From: Micropterus salmoides
Taxonomy: Eukaryota; Chordata; Actinopteri; Centrarchiformes; Centrarchidae
DNA length: 64,000 nucleotides
NCBI RefSeq assembly: GCF_014851395.1
Contig: NW_024043372.1
Coordinates: 5,407,490 to 5,471,489, forward strand
Reading direction: 5' to 3'
A program made the translations under genes and the position numbers. This document shows, piece by piece, positions 33,400-46,200 of this stretch. Below the pieces are notes generated by a model. That model was given only the letters and a program-made list of their open reading frames with translations, did no database searches and had not been told where the DNA came from. How positions within the stretch are numbered: the stretch's first letter is position 1; the number at the start of each line of letters is the position of its first letter.

Positions 33400-34049
33400 A
33401 TGAGTCTTTTTGTTTGTCTTTGCTCCTGAAGCTTGTAAACTGTTTAAATCCATATTACAGCTGATTATTATCCACTGATTTAACAAGAAATGTTTGAAGA
33501 AATATGCTTGATGTTTTAACTTTTACCATTTCGTAGATTGTCCACCAGCAACTGCTCGGATGGCAACGTTGGTCTGTCGGTTGGTCAGTTCATCAGTGGA
33601 TGAACTGTCATAAAAATTTGGACATTAATTGATACCAGATGATGAATGCTAATGACTTTAAGGATCCCCTGACTTTTCCTCCAAAGCCCCGATGAGGTTG
33701 AAATTTCTGGTTTAGAGTGAAATATCTCAACGACTCTTGGATGGATCATTCTTCCCTGGTGTCTCGTCTGGATTAATGCTCCTTGGATATCTGATTTATT
33801 ATTCCATGGACTAACACTAACATAATAAACTCTGATTTACTCGCAGTAACTCTTACTTGTTTTACTCAAATCAGACCATGTCACCAATATTTTGAATTCA
33901 TAATGTCAATACCTAGAAGGTAAATACAGTAGATCACTAACCCCACAATAACCAATGAATAACACAAGCAGCTATTTAGTGAACTATGTATGCCTCATTT
34001 TCCATTAGGAAGAATGGGACATAGCCAAAAGTACAAGATAGACCAAATT
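33400..34049. other. 3' flank of unit 3 / 5' flank of unit 4
   Basis: 'cctgaagcttgtaaactgttt' right after the stop matches the unit 5 flank near 60965. 33539-33750 is the shared 'gtccaccagcaact...ctcttggatggatca' repeat. From about 33940 'aatgaataacacaagcagct' matches 62480 before unit 6. No gene. Confidence 0.6.
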
Positions 34050-34291
34050 TGTTCATGAACAAGACTCACTTAAACACTGAGCCGGAGATCTACTGGCAAA
34101 GCTAATATTAATATAAAAAAACTGGAGTGACAGAAAGAGGAAGACGCTGTGTGGATAACATGTCAGGAAACAGGTCTGTACAAAAACAGCAGATCAACCA
34201 ACCAATGAAAACAGGAACCGACAAAATCAACTGGAGTTAAATAGTTTTTCAGCCTTTCTTTCAGTAGATTTCAACATCCAAGATCAACAAA
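34050..34291 (+). promoter_or_regulatory. Conserved upstream/leader region of unit 4
   Basis: Uninterrupted version of the common block: 'tcatgaacaagactcactta', TATA-like 'aatataaaaaaactgg' near 34109, AAAGAGGAAG at 34134-34143, 'gcagatcaaccaaccaatga' and 'agatcaacaaa' before the ATG. The AAAGAGGAAG core fits a PU.1/Ets site (inference). Confidence 0.65.
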
Positions 34292-37200
34292 ATGAGGAGC
34301 TTTCTTCTTCTCCTCTTCTCACTAATGACAGGTAAAAAGATTTCTGCTGCCTGATTCCTGATATTAGAGATTTTATAGAAAACTGTTACAGCCTCTTAAG
34401 AAATGAACCACTTTCAATACATCCTGTGGTGTGGATTCAGCTACAATTGTTGTACTTGTTTACTTTAACAAAGGTCACAAAAGTTGTTCTGGTTCACAAA
34501 GTAAAACTAACAGGGTCAAATAACTGTCTTCTAAATTTAATACTAATTTAAACATATTGATTGCTTCTCTAATTCATCCAACACCAAGATGCAACATATA
34601 GTGTGTTAATAAAAGGTAACTGCACAGGTAGTTGTTGTTTTCTTGTGAATATGCAGCTTTCAGAGCTGATGTTTTGAATTTGATACAACATCCAGTCTTT
34701 TATTGAAAAAATCTGGCAAAAAAACTTTGCGTACAGGAAATAATGCTCTTCTAATTCATTCCTGTTGAATAAGACGTACATGTTTGGTTTCTAAAACGCG
34801 GAGAGAACACAAGCAGAAGTGAAAGTAATGTAGTGATCACAGCTGTCACCCTGTTTATTTTCTGTATATAATGTTATGGCAAAATTATGAGTGATTGAAT
34901 GATTCATTGTTGTCACCTAAAATAAATCATCAATAATTGATTAGTCAGTTTAATTCTTTTTTTAAGAAAACAAGTCAAAATGTTCTGACACCAGCTTCTT
35001 AAATGTGAATACAACTGAAAACTGAATATCTGTGGGTTGTGGACAAAATAAGATATTGTGCTTTGGTAAAAAAAGTTAATCAAAATTTCTTTTTACCATT
35101 TTCTGATATTTTATAAACCACATTGAATGACTATATTAAACAATACCTGTTTTAATATTATCACTTCACATCAACCTCATAATCGTTCCCTTTTCTCTTT
35201 ATGAGCAATAGCCAAAATCACAATAACCAGGACATCATAATACACCATTTAATGTATGAATACTCTTGTTCCGCAGACACCAGGGATGCACTTTCAAAAA
35301 GGATGAGGAAGGTAATTGTCCAAATCGAAAGTCCAAAATAGAAAAGTTAATAATAAAGTAATATAATGCAAATGGTACAATCAACATTTTTTAAATACCT
35401 CAACGACTCAACAATTCCGGGATTTCTCTGTCATTCGGCAGGTTTCAGTGAAAAGGGCCTCACAGATGCAGACATCTACAGTCTTAAAACTTAAGTACAG
35501 ACTGATTTTACTGTTGTATCTGAAACAGGTCCTTTCCCCACAGTGTCACCCAGCGTCTGACGGGCACAGGGTGCTTGTTAAGTCTCTTAATTGCATCCAC
35601 GTTTCTCTCACCTGCATCTTTTCCTTGCGTCTTAAGTGCAATTTATACTTCTGCGTCAAATCGCCGTCGCCTGACGTGCACCTCCTCAAAAATGTAACTA
35701 CTCGTCGAGTCGACACGGACCGTAAGCTCTGTGATTGGTCAGCTGGGTAGCCTCGCGATGCCTTCGAGCCGACCGGAAGTACCCCACGCTTTTAAGTAAC
35801 ATTTACTAGCGGCCAAAACGGCAGCTGTAACACAGTGAATCAATATATTTGACAGTTGCAACCCGAGCGACATGACTCATTTCACTATCAGAATGTGATC
35901 CATTCGGTCGGTAACATTTGAAAAGGCTACACGAGCCGCACGTTTACAATTTTTCCCCCATTTACGTTAGCGGAGCGCTAAACCGGAAATTAGCCTGCTC
36001 GGCTGGCTAATGTCAACACAGTGGATGCTGTAGCGCTGCTGCCGACTAGTGTTTGGGGGTGTAATTGCAGAATGACGGACAGACCTACGCACAAGTATAA
36101 ATGCGCCTTTAGTCCTGCAGGGCCTTTCTCATTTCCAGAATTTCTGCCTCCTTACCTCCTCGATCCTCAACTACTTGCGGCGCATCTTAGTCCCTCCCAC
36201 CCAAGATGTGAGCTCGAGGAGTTGAGGAGGAGACGCGAGGAGAGAGGAGTCCAGGAAACAGGCATTTAATGAAATGAGATGTCCTTTCCTCAGAGCCATC
36301 ATTTTAAAGTGACGTTAATTACATATGACCTGTTGCGTAGCTGCATCAGAGCTGTTTTTAGCATTAAACACTTAATTTTCTGCATTCTGGTGAAAGTTTC
36401 TACACCAATTCTTGCCTTTTCTGCATCAGTTTACGGAGGAAATGTTTTTATCTAGGCTATGGCAAAGGAATCACAAAACTCAGGCAACAGGTAACTATTT
36501 AAAATATAAATATACCAGAATATAATTCAGCCTTTGCCTGGCTTTCAAGCATTCTATATTTATTTTTCTTTCATGATTTAGTCTTCCCTCTTAGTTGTGT
36601 CTTTGTTTGGGGAAGTTCCCCTTTAAATGTGGCTCCTTTTCACCTCAAGGATAAATTAATTCAGTTTGAAACTTCTGGACTGAACGTTCAAAACTTTATG
36701 CATCTATCCCACATATCTGTGTAATCAGAAAGATTTCTATGAGAATAACGTCATCATTTAATAACAATTCACAATTATTTTTTTTAAATCTCTCCGCCCT
36801 ATAATCTGCTGTTCATGAATCTCAGACAAACACAGAACCAGTTTGGGACTGTATAGATGAGACCTGTGCAAAACCAAACTAACTGAAAACACAGATCTCA
36901 CGTTATCTCACGCAGCTCTGTGCAGCTCACATTCCCAACAGAGCAAGGCTATAGATTATACATTTTTATATTGCAAAACTTGACCAGTTACGTTACCCGA
37001 TCACAAACTGTCAGCCACTCAGTGTGCGAGACCGTGTTCGCTTGATTCCTGTCACAGCGTCCGTCGGTGTCGCATCAGCTGGGTCATTGTAATCGCGCAG
37101 AGTCGACGCTATCAGTTATAGGCTACGTTAGTTTTTCCAATGCCTGAGAAAATTGATGTGTGGCGTGTGAAAAGTGTCAATTGCATTGAGTTGGCAGCTC

Positions 37201-40200
37201 TGCTGATTTCAATAGCTGATAGCCTGTTATAACGTCCTGTGGTTGCTGGGCCCCCGAGGGGTGTGGCCCCTGCTGCGGCCGGTCGTCATGTATACAGTCA
37301 CTGACTTAGGTTTAGGTACTAACATTTCTGATGGTTATGTTAAGTGTAGGGGGCTTCGGGGGGATGTCAACACCTTTAACAAGAACGTAGCTAACTTCCT
37401 CATACGTCTCTCATAGAGACGCTGAAAGGTACCTTTGGCGTCAACTTACTACGTTTTGTCACTTTTTCTGAAATCGTTGGTGTTGGACGCCCTGAGATGA
37501 GAACGGTCTGGGATTTTCAGTCCGAGTGTTGTGTGTTCGGTCCCTCCTTGCGCAAACATATATAACTATGAAGAAACTGCTGCATCAAACATACTCACAG
37601 TGAAGCATGTGCTGCAGTGTGTGCGTCCCAGCTTGGAAGCTTATTTTCATTTCCCCATCATCTCCAGGCAGAGAAAGTGCCTGCACTTCTTAATCAGGGG
37701 GATTCAATCACACGTTTCCTGATGACTATTTCAGAGGTGTGTTAAGCACGCCATAAACTGTTTTTAATGTCTTTCAGAACGTTTCAAAGTAAAAGCCGTC
37801 AATTTATCTTGAAATAAAGCATTGCTGCAAAAAACTTTCTTGCACTTTTATTTTACAGGCACAGTCACTTAAAGGGGCATTATGAAGTTTTCAGCAGCCA
37901 CTAGTGGTGTGGTTATAAGATTGTAACCAGGTGTGTGCTCGTACGCGTCCAAATCCAAAACACAACCGCTTTTATACAGAAATCCTGCAATGAATGCAGA
38001 AACACTAGCATGCAGGCTGTGGCTTTTCTCCAGACAGGCTCTGTTACTTCAAAGTTCCCAGCTCAGTGGCAGCTCAACACCAGCTCAGTAAGTTACCTTT
38101 CATACAGTGGCGCAATGTGAGAATGGCTATAGAGAGACAGGGAGACATCACAACATGCTGGGAACTCCCAACACCCTGTTCCAGTAATATTTTTATCAGT
38201 TCAACTAATCCATGCTCGTTGCATGATAATGTTACATTTACTGCGTTTAACCAGCATGCTACATTATTAGCTTGCCTGCTGCTTTTCAGTAACTATATTT
38301 ACTATCTGTGTACTTACTATTGAACCTTATGAAGCAAACAGCGGCAGGTCCGCATGGAAAGAATCAAAACTGAAAATAAAGTTCTGAAAGGCTGTGTTTG
38401 AAAACTCAAAATCTTACCAAAAAAAAGTTTTGCAAGAATGAAAAGTAAGATTTGCAGGCTTGCTAAATGTTTTTAAAAAATAAAATCTCTGCAAACATTA
38501 TGTTGTTTTTGAGTTTTCACAGAGGAAAACCTTTCAGAATTTTATTTTCAGTTTTGATAAATGGCAGGATAGTCTTCCCATATGTCCGAGCTAATGTAAC
38601 GTAGTGTGGCTGGCTGCCCCGTCTGTCTCACTATAGGCTACAAATCGCTCCAGATTTGCTTTTCTCTGTTGCATCATTTCTTGCAGGCTAAATCAACACT
38701 TTGACATAATGTCGAAGTGGTTCAAAGGACAGTAATATCGGCCGCGTTAGTTGTGTAGTAGTGAACTAATGTGGAAAGCCGACCCGGTGTCCTCACATTA
38801 AAAGCAGAATAGTGGCTGATGCAAGCAACAGAGACAACAGGCATGTGCATCTTTTTTAAGTGAATTTTGAGCCCACTGACAATAAGGCAATGAAAATTAC
38901 TTTATTTATTAATAAGTAATTGCCCATTTAAGAGGAAGTGATTGTATGAGTAACTGTTTCAGCATCAGCCGCTATGAAAGTGAAATTTATTTATTTATTA
39001 AATTTGGCCTGCAGGCTGCCTATTGCTGACCACTTTTTGTGAAACCAAAAAAGTGCAGGGAGGCGACACATCGGCCCCTATGAACTGGTACTGCGCTAGT
39101 ATATATAAATTATAAGAACGCAATGCAAATCTAATGAATCAAATGGGATTCCAAAACTTATTCTTTGAGTTTTTTATGTGTAGAGGCACATATCAATCAA
39201 AACATTGTTGGTAAAAGATTTAATTCAGCTTTCATACATGTTAAGTTTGGTGTCATTATTCAAATAACCAAAATGGAAATTAATCTGCTGGAAAGATAAA
39301 AATTTCAGTAAAATCAGATGTAACATGATTCAAACTTTACCATGACAGTGACGATAGGCACTGAAAGTCTAATATGTTGCATTGATAGAGAGCTAATTAA
39401 TCGTTTCAGTGTCTGACATAATGAGGACCTTTGCCTTTGATCTACAGGTTGTGAGGCCCGAACTGTAGTGAGGGGATGCCCACAAGGATGGGTTGAATTC
39501 ACCTGGAAATATCCAAAACCAAATGGAAAACATCAAAGTATTGATGTAGTTACTCCCAAAGGAACTATACGATGCACTAAAAAGGGTGTGTGGGGAAAGA
39601 AAACAGTTTTCCTGGGCCATGAAACAAAACAAAAATATCTCAGGGTGGTTATGAATCAACTTGAAAAGAAGGACCTTGGGAAGTACAAGTGTGAAGTACA
39701 ACCTGACTTATTCCATTACGCAGAGGAAGTGGAATTAGCCTTTGGTAAGAGACACTCACTTTTTATTTAAGTCCATTCATTGGACCCAGTGTTTTTACAT
39801 AACATAATTAAAATATATATAAATTATAAGGATCCCATATAAATCTAATGAGATTTTAGAAACATATTATCTGCTTGTTTTTGTTGTGTATAGATGCGCA
39901 TATCAATCAATACATTCTTAACAGATTCAATTCAGCTTTCATAAGTTTGGTGTCATTATTCCAAATTTCCATAGTATTTGACTCCAATTCCACATTCAGT
40001 AAAGTCACTTTCTATTTTAAGTCATCATCTACTTAGATAACCAAGAATGGAGATCAAATTGCGAGTGATTGTGGTGATGTTGCAGGACATGCACTTCCAT
40101 CACGTGTTAGCACAGTGTCAGTGTTAGATTTCACATTTTAACTTTCTTTTTTATTTGCAGAGACATACGGCTGCCAGAATCAATTTAATCAAACTGTGTA

Positions 40201-43200
40201 CAGAACAGCTAAAACCACCATCACATGTGATTACACAAGAAACAAATACAAGTTCTTCTGCAAACAGAACGGTTCAATCTGTGAGGATATTTTATCAACA
40301 AAATCCCCTCTGAAGTCAAACGGGACATTCACTCTCACAGAAACCAACAGTAGCTTCAGCGTGTCCATCAGTAACGTGTCCTCACATGATGCTGGTGTCT
40401 ACTGGTGTGGAGTGGAAACACATGAAGGAAGTTACAGAACTGCTCTCAGAAAGATACAGCTGGAGGTTAAAGGTGAGCAGCACACATCTGACACTGTTTA
40501 GTTTTGATTTACTCCAGATGACTAAGGTGTCTCTGAAAATTGTTGTTAAATACAATCACTGAAGTGCTGCTTGTCTTTCTTTCTACAGCTACTATTACCA
40601 GATTCACAAAGTCTCCAACTGTAGGACAGAATCTCACATACTATTGTCTAAATCAAAATCATGCTCCGACAAACATATTCATCTGTAAGGGAGAAGATCC
40701 ATCTATATGTCGACCTCTAGTAAGCACAGCACAGCCCAACAAGAACACTGGGAAGTTTTCCATGGAGGACAAAAACAAGAGAAATATCACCATAACAGTG
40801 AGAGAAGTAACAATGAATGACACTGGGACATACTGGTGTGGAGCAGAAAGCACTGACAAAACACGCAGCAACAAATTCTTCCACAAAATGGTGATGACTG
40901 TAGGTGAGTGATGCTATTTTATTGTGTGGATGTAATCTGACCCTGGTTCAGATTGTAGGAGGATTACTGATGGATGACAAGCATGAAAAGAAAGCTATAG
41001 TAATTATTGATTAATGCTGGACTTTTATTTCATCTTATAAAGTTCCATTTAGCTGCTTCAGTTTCAGGGTCCTGATATTGTTCATGCTGGCTCACTGTCA
41101 TGACTTACTGGGGCACTAAGAGAATGAGGCAGTCGTTAATGTAACACCTGTGCTTTTCCTGAGATCAGACAGACATTTCACTCACTGTAACATGAAACAT
41201 GTCTTCATGGTTTCAGTTAAAAACTGAGTTAAAATTTTAACAATCCAGGCAAGAGCATCCTATTAGACCTGTTCTATTAAATACTAAATATCACTATGAT
41301 GATTATTTTGGTCAATATTGAGATCACAATCAACACAATTAGTCATTGACTTTAGAAATATTGACCTTTTTAAAACAAAATTAAACAGTGGATTTCCTTG
41401 AAGTTTAAATACAACTCATCTGAAAAACAAAAAAGTAATACGTTCAGTGACTTCAAGGGCTTCACCGTGTCCTGTCTTCTGTTTTCTCAGTATTGAACTG
41501 CTTGGTGACCAGCGACACACTGTCTGATCTGAGCATGATATACATTATTATTTGCACAAGTTTTTGGGACTGCTACAGTGTGTAATGATCGTGTAACAGC
41601 TTAATTTTACCTTTCTTATTGACCAAAAGCTCTCTGCCCATCATCTTGGCCCGCGCTGAACATATAGGCCACACTGGATTAATTATACAAGTCAAAACAA
41701 GAGCATCATTGCAAAACAGAATGCAATAATTTTATCTTGATTATCTTGTTTTTATTGGAAGCCAAAATCACAGTTGAAATTAGCAGAAGAAATCAGACCC
41801 TTCATACTTTATCTGAAGAAGCAAACTGTTCTCATTAAATTCTGTAATTTGTTTTGTAAAATAAGCCACTAGATAGTCAGCTGTGATATCCGGTTACTGA
41901 CTGATTCAGTCTGTAACGACATCACCTGATGTTGCTATTTATGCTCCTGTTTTCACTTCCTGCACATGTTCAGAGCAGCAGCTGCAGTTATGTGACATCA
42001 GAACTGTATCAGCAACAACGAAAACCCTCAACAACTGATCACTTTTATCACCACAATTAGTTGTTGAGTGTTTCACTATGCATGTTTTATAATTCAGCCT
42101 TTAAGGGTAGGTTTGTCATTTTTAAGTCTTAAAACAGTACCTATGTTGCTGGATGTACGTTGACAGTGTTACTGTTCACTGTAATTGTGATCCATTTTTG
42201 CCGTGAAGTGAATTCTGTCAGAAAGCCAAAAAGAGCATTTCCCAGAATGTCAAACTGTTTATTTCAAAGGCTGTTACACATTAATAGCAGATGTTTTGAA
42301 CTGTCACAGCAGGAAGAGCACTGGTGTTAATAACATTAATGATTCCATTCTTTTCAAGTGTCCCAGTAAGTCATAAAAGTGAGTCAGCATGAAAAAGTTT
42401 TTTTCCTGTATTTTAAGTCAAAAGTTAAACTTTCATGTATTCTAGATTAATTTTATATAAAGTGATAAGTTTCAGGCCTTTCTTTGTTTTTATTTTGATG
42501 AATACAGCTTATAGTTCATGGAAATAAAAAATCCATAACTCAAAATATTAGAATATCAGTATAAAGAATATAAAATACACAAATCTAGACCTTCTGAAAA
42601 GTTGAACAGTTCAGAAAATGTCCATTTATCCGCTCAATGCTTGGTCAGGGCACCTTCTGCATGAATTACTACATCAATGCAGCGTAGCATGGAGGTAATC
42701 AGCGTGTGGCCCTGCTGAGGTGTGATGGAGGCCCAGGTTTCTTTGATAGCAGCCTTCAGCCTGTCTGTATTGTTGGTCTGGAGTCTCTCATTTTCCTCTT
42801 GACGGTAGCCCATAGATTCTCTATGTGATTCAGGTCAGGCGATTTGCCTGGCCAATCAAGCACAGTAATGATGACCATGGTCATCTAACCTTGGTTGAGT
42901 TCGTCTGGCAAGCCTATAACACAGAGCCCACTAAAAACGTCTTCTTGATAATTGATTTTTCAGTATCACCAGCAGTATCACAGACATCATCCACATTTCC
43001 TGTTTCTTCAACCCAGTCAACTACTGTGTCTGCTGAGAGTCGTGGTAGGAGAGCACACTTGATATCTTAAACCTTCTGCTGCAGAAGAGCAAGAGATGAG
43101 AGGAGAAATGTTTAAAAATCTTCTAAAATGTCCACTTAAATTCCTCAACACAGCTTTGGGTGATGATGACCAATGTTGAGTAATTTTTAAACAAGTAAAG

Positions 43201-46200
43201 GGCTGTTATACAATAGACCGCATTCACAGCAAAGGCTTTAACTTGTCACAGAAGAAAAGCACAAGTGTAAATGAAATTAACGACGGCAAGCGAAAGTCAT
43301 GACAGTGAACAACACCAGGACCCTGAAACCAAAGCAGCTAAATGAACTCATTCATTTAATTATTTCACCTGTGCTTTTCCTATTGTTACGTGTTAAAATG
43401 TTTATGTTCAGTAAAGTGGTATTGGCACACATTCACTAAACTTATTTTTTTGATGTATTCGTTATTTATTTTCCAAGAGTCAGAAAATGAAACTGGAGGC
43501 CAAATTTTTGTGCTAGAGGTGGATCAATAACAAACCAAAGATAAAAGAAAATTAAGATTGTTGTGTGGAATCTGACCTCCAAGTCTGGTCTAAGATTTTT
43601 TTTGTCTATTTGTCTATTTTCTTTTGTTTTTGTCAGTATCATTAACAGAATCAACAACATCATCCACATCTCCTGTTTCTTCAACCCAGCCAACTACTGT
43701 GTCTGCTGAGAGTCGTGGTAAGAGAGCACTTGATATTTTAAACCTTCTGCAGCAGAAGAGAAACTTTTTTAAAATTAATTTTCTGTAAATGTCTTCTTAA
43801 ATTCCTCAACACAGATAGATCTGGATGATAACTTTCCATGTTGACTGTGTTTAAAAAGCAAATACATTATGCTTTATCTTGCAGGTGACTCTCAGGTCGT
43901 CATTACTATGATCGTCTGTGTAGCTGTGCTGCTGCTGTTGTTTGTGCTAATGTTGATCCTTATCTACAAACGTAAGAGCTATTATCAGTTTGTAGAAGAT
44001 ACACGCACATATTGTACACAGAAAACACATTCTCAACAGGTACATCCTGTGTAGGGGTTGTAGCATATCTACCTATAATTTTTAATACAAATGATGAATA
44101 TTAATATTTCAGAAATATTAATTCATAAATCCTGGTTAGGGCACCACCGGAAATTCAGTTCGCCCAGGGTCTCCAGACTCCCTAGGTAATGTTAGGGGTT
44201 TAATAATTACAATTACAATTATTCCTAGTGATCAGTTAGTTGTAATTGCAGTCAATCTCATATCAAAGGACGTAAATCCTCCGTTACAGTGACCTGGAGC
44301 TAAACAATACACACACACAGTTCCTGAGATTACGGTGAAATTTATTAACTAACTAAAAGGTGGATGTAAATGTGGTTAAATATACATCAAAGAAATAATC
44401 AATGGCTAAACAAACATGATGCAAACAATGAGAGTGATGGGTTCAAGGTGAAGTCTGATAAATTTGAACAAACAAAGAAAACATAAAGCATGCGTGTCAG
44501 CGTGTTTTTTTGTCTAGGGCGTGTCTCAGGAGGAGGGCTTTGTTCCCCTGAGAGAGGCTGTCCCTTAACTTTATGTCTATTTGTGCGTATTTTAATCAAA
44601 TATCTTCCCACAATCAAACCTTAAACGTCAAACAGTTACACCGCTCTTAGTTTTAAGCATTCGATAAAAAGGAAAGGAAAGTTACTTCTTACGTCTCAGT
44701 CATCCAGGTCATAGTTATCTTATTAATATTAGAATGGTTACCAGTTAAACACATTTTCAGGATTTCAGAATGAAAGAGACTTCACTCAATATTTCCTGGA
44801 TAATATTGTTTGTTTCACATTCTTACTTAGAGAATACAAGCAAGTTACACAAACATGGCATCAGATTACGAACAAATAAGTACAGAGTTACACAGCAGAA
44901 GCTGCATTTCAGAACGATAGCATGTAATACTTAGTTTGTCCTCTTGGGGGAACTCTGGTTCCATGAGGAGACTGAAGATTATTTCTTTAAAACAATCATT
45001 TGCTCAGGAGCTGGGGAAATTAGTTATTTAACATTAAATTCGAGCTGGAAAATTAATCAAGTAGCACAGGATAACATTTCTGTATCATATCATTTCTAAA
45101 GAAAGGTTCAGAAAGTGTTGGGAATAAAGCATTAGTATAAACATCAAACAGACAGTCAGGAATGAAAGGAGCATCAGAGGAATGGATTAAGAGCACTGAA
45201 AATTTACTTCCTTGTGGTTCTTTTAGCTTTCAGACATAGTACTTAGAGAATAACGACATAGTAATTACTACTAGAATATAAGAGGCAAGCGCCACTACTA
45301 ACTTAGCAAAGATTATTTAACTCAGCAGGTAATAGGCAAGTTATAAGGAGACAGTATTTATTTGTCTACACAAAGGAATTGAACACTTAAGGTCAGGCTG
45401 TCTGTTCAGGGTTGATATCTCAGCCCCCCTCCTCTTTCTCTCAGGGAGAGACAAAAAGGAATTTGGCATCTCCAAATTTATTTGATATAAAATGATCAAA
45501 TCCACACTAGCTGTTCACTACAGGGTGATGAATAAAAAGTCCAAAGAAGACGTTAGGAGTGACTTGACATGGCATTTTTTTTTTTGTGATTGGAAGTTGA
45601 TGTTTTTTTCTTTCATCTTTACTCATTTCTGATGATAAACAGTCCTATTCGGTGAAACCACACAATGTCCAGAGTGTAACCTACCTGGACAATACAGGTA
45701 GATTAGGTAGATTAAGAGACTGTGTAGAGTTTGATGAAAAGTGGTGAAATGAATCCACTTTTCTGTCCTTCCATTTGTTGATTTCTTTTTTGTTCTCTTC
45801 CTTTTCTTTCTGCCAGGATTTTCACATTTAATGAACACAAGAAAAGGAGCAGCAGCACAGAACATCAGAGAGGTCAGTGTATAAATGAATGTCTCAGTGT
45901 GTGGTGGTACTTTATAGGTGGAATTTAAATAGCTGAGAGAAATTGCGCAATAGCTGGATTACCCATCTCAAGTCTTGGAGTCTTGGCTAAAGAAAAAAAT
46001 AATGTAAATAAATATTGGCCAATAGTGACGCAGCATTTTCACTCATGCAGTGACAGAACCTTGTTTTCAGGTGCACAACGATTCAGTTGTTAAACCGTGA
46101 AAACACATTACAATTTATCAGAAGCTGGTGTGGTACTGGGACAACTAACACAGCTAATTTGTCTTTGTTTTTTTTTTGTTTTTTTTAATTAAATCAGTTG

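Noticed and set aside
42825..43070. 81-codon frame crossing stalk exon 1 of unit 4
   Set aside because: Its upstream part is antisense Tc1 DNA and intron; only 42964-43044 is exon.
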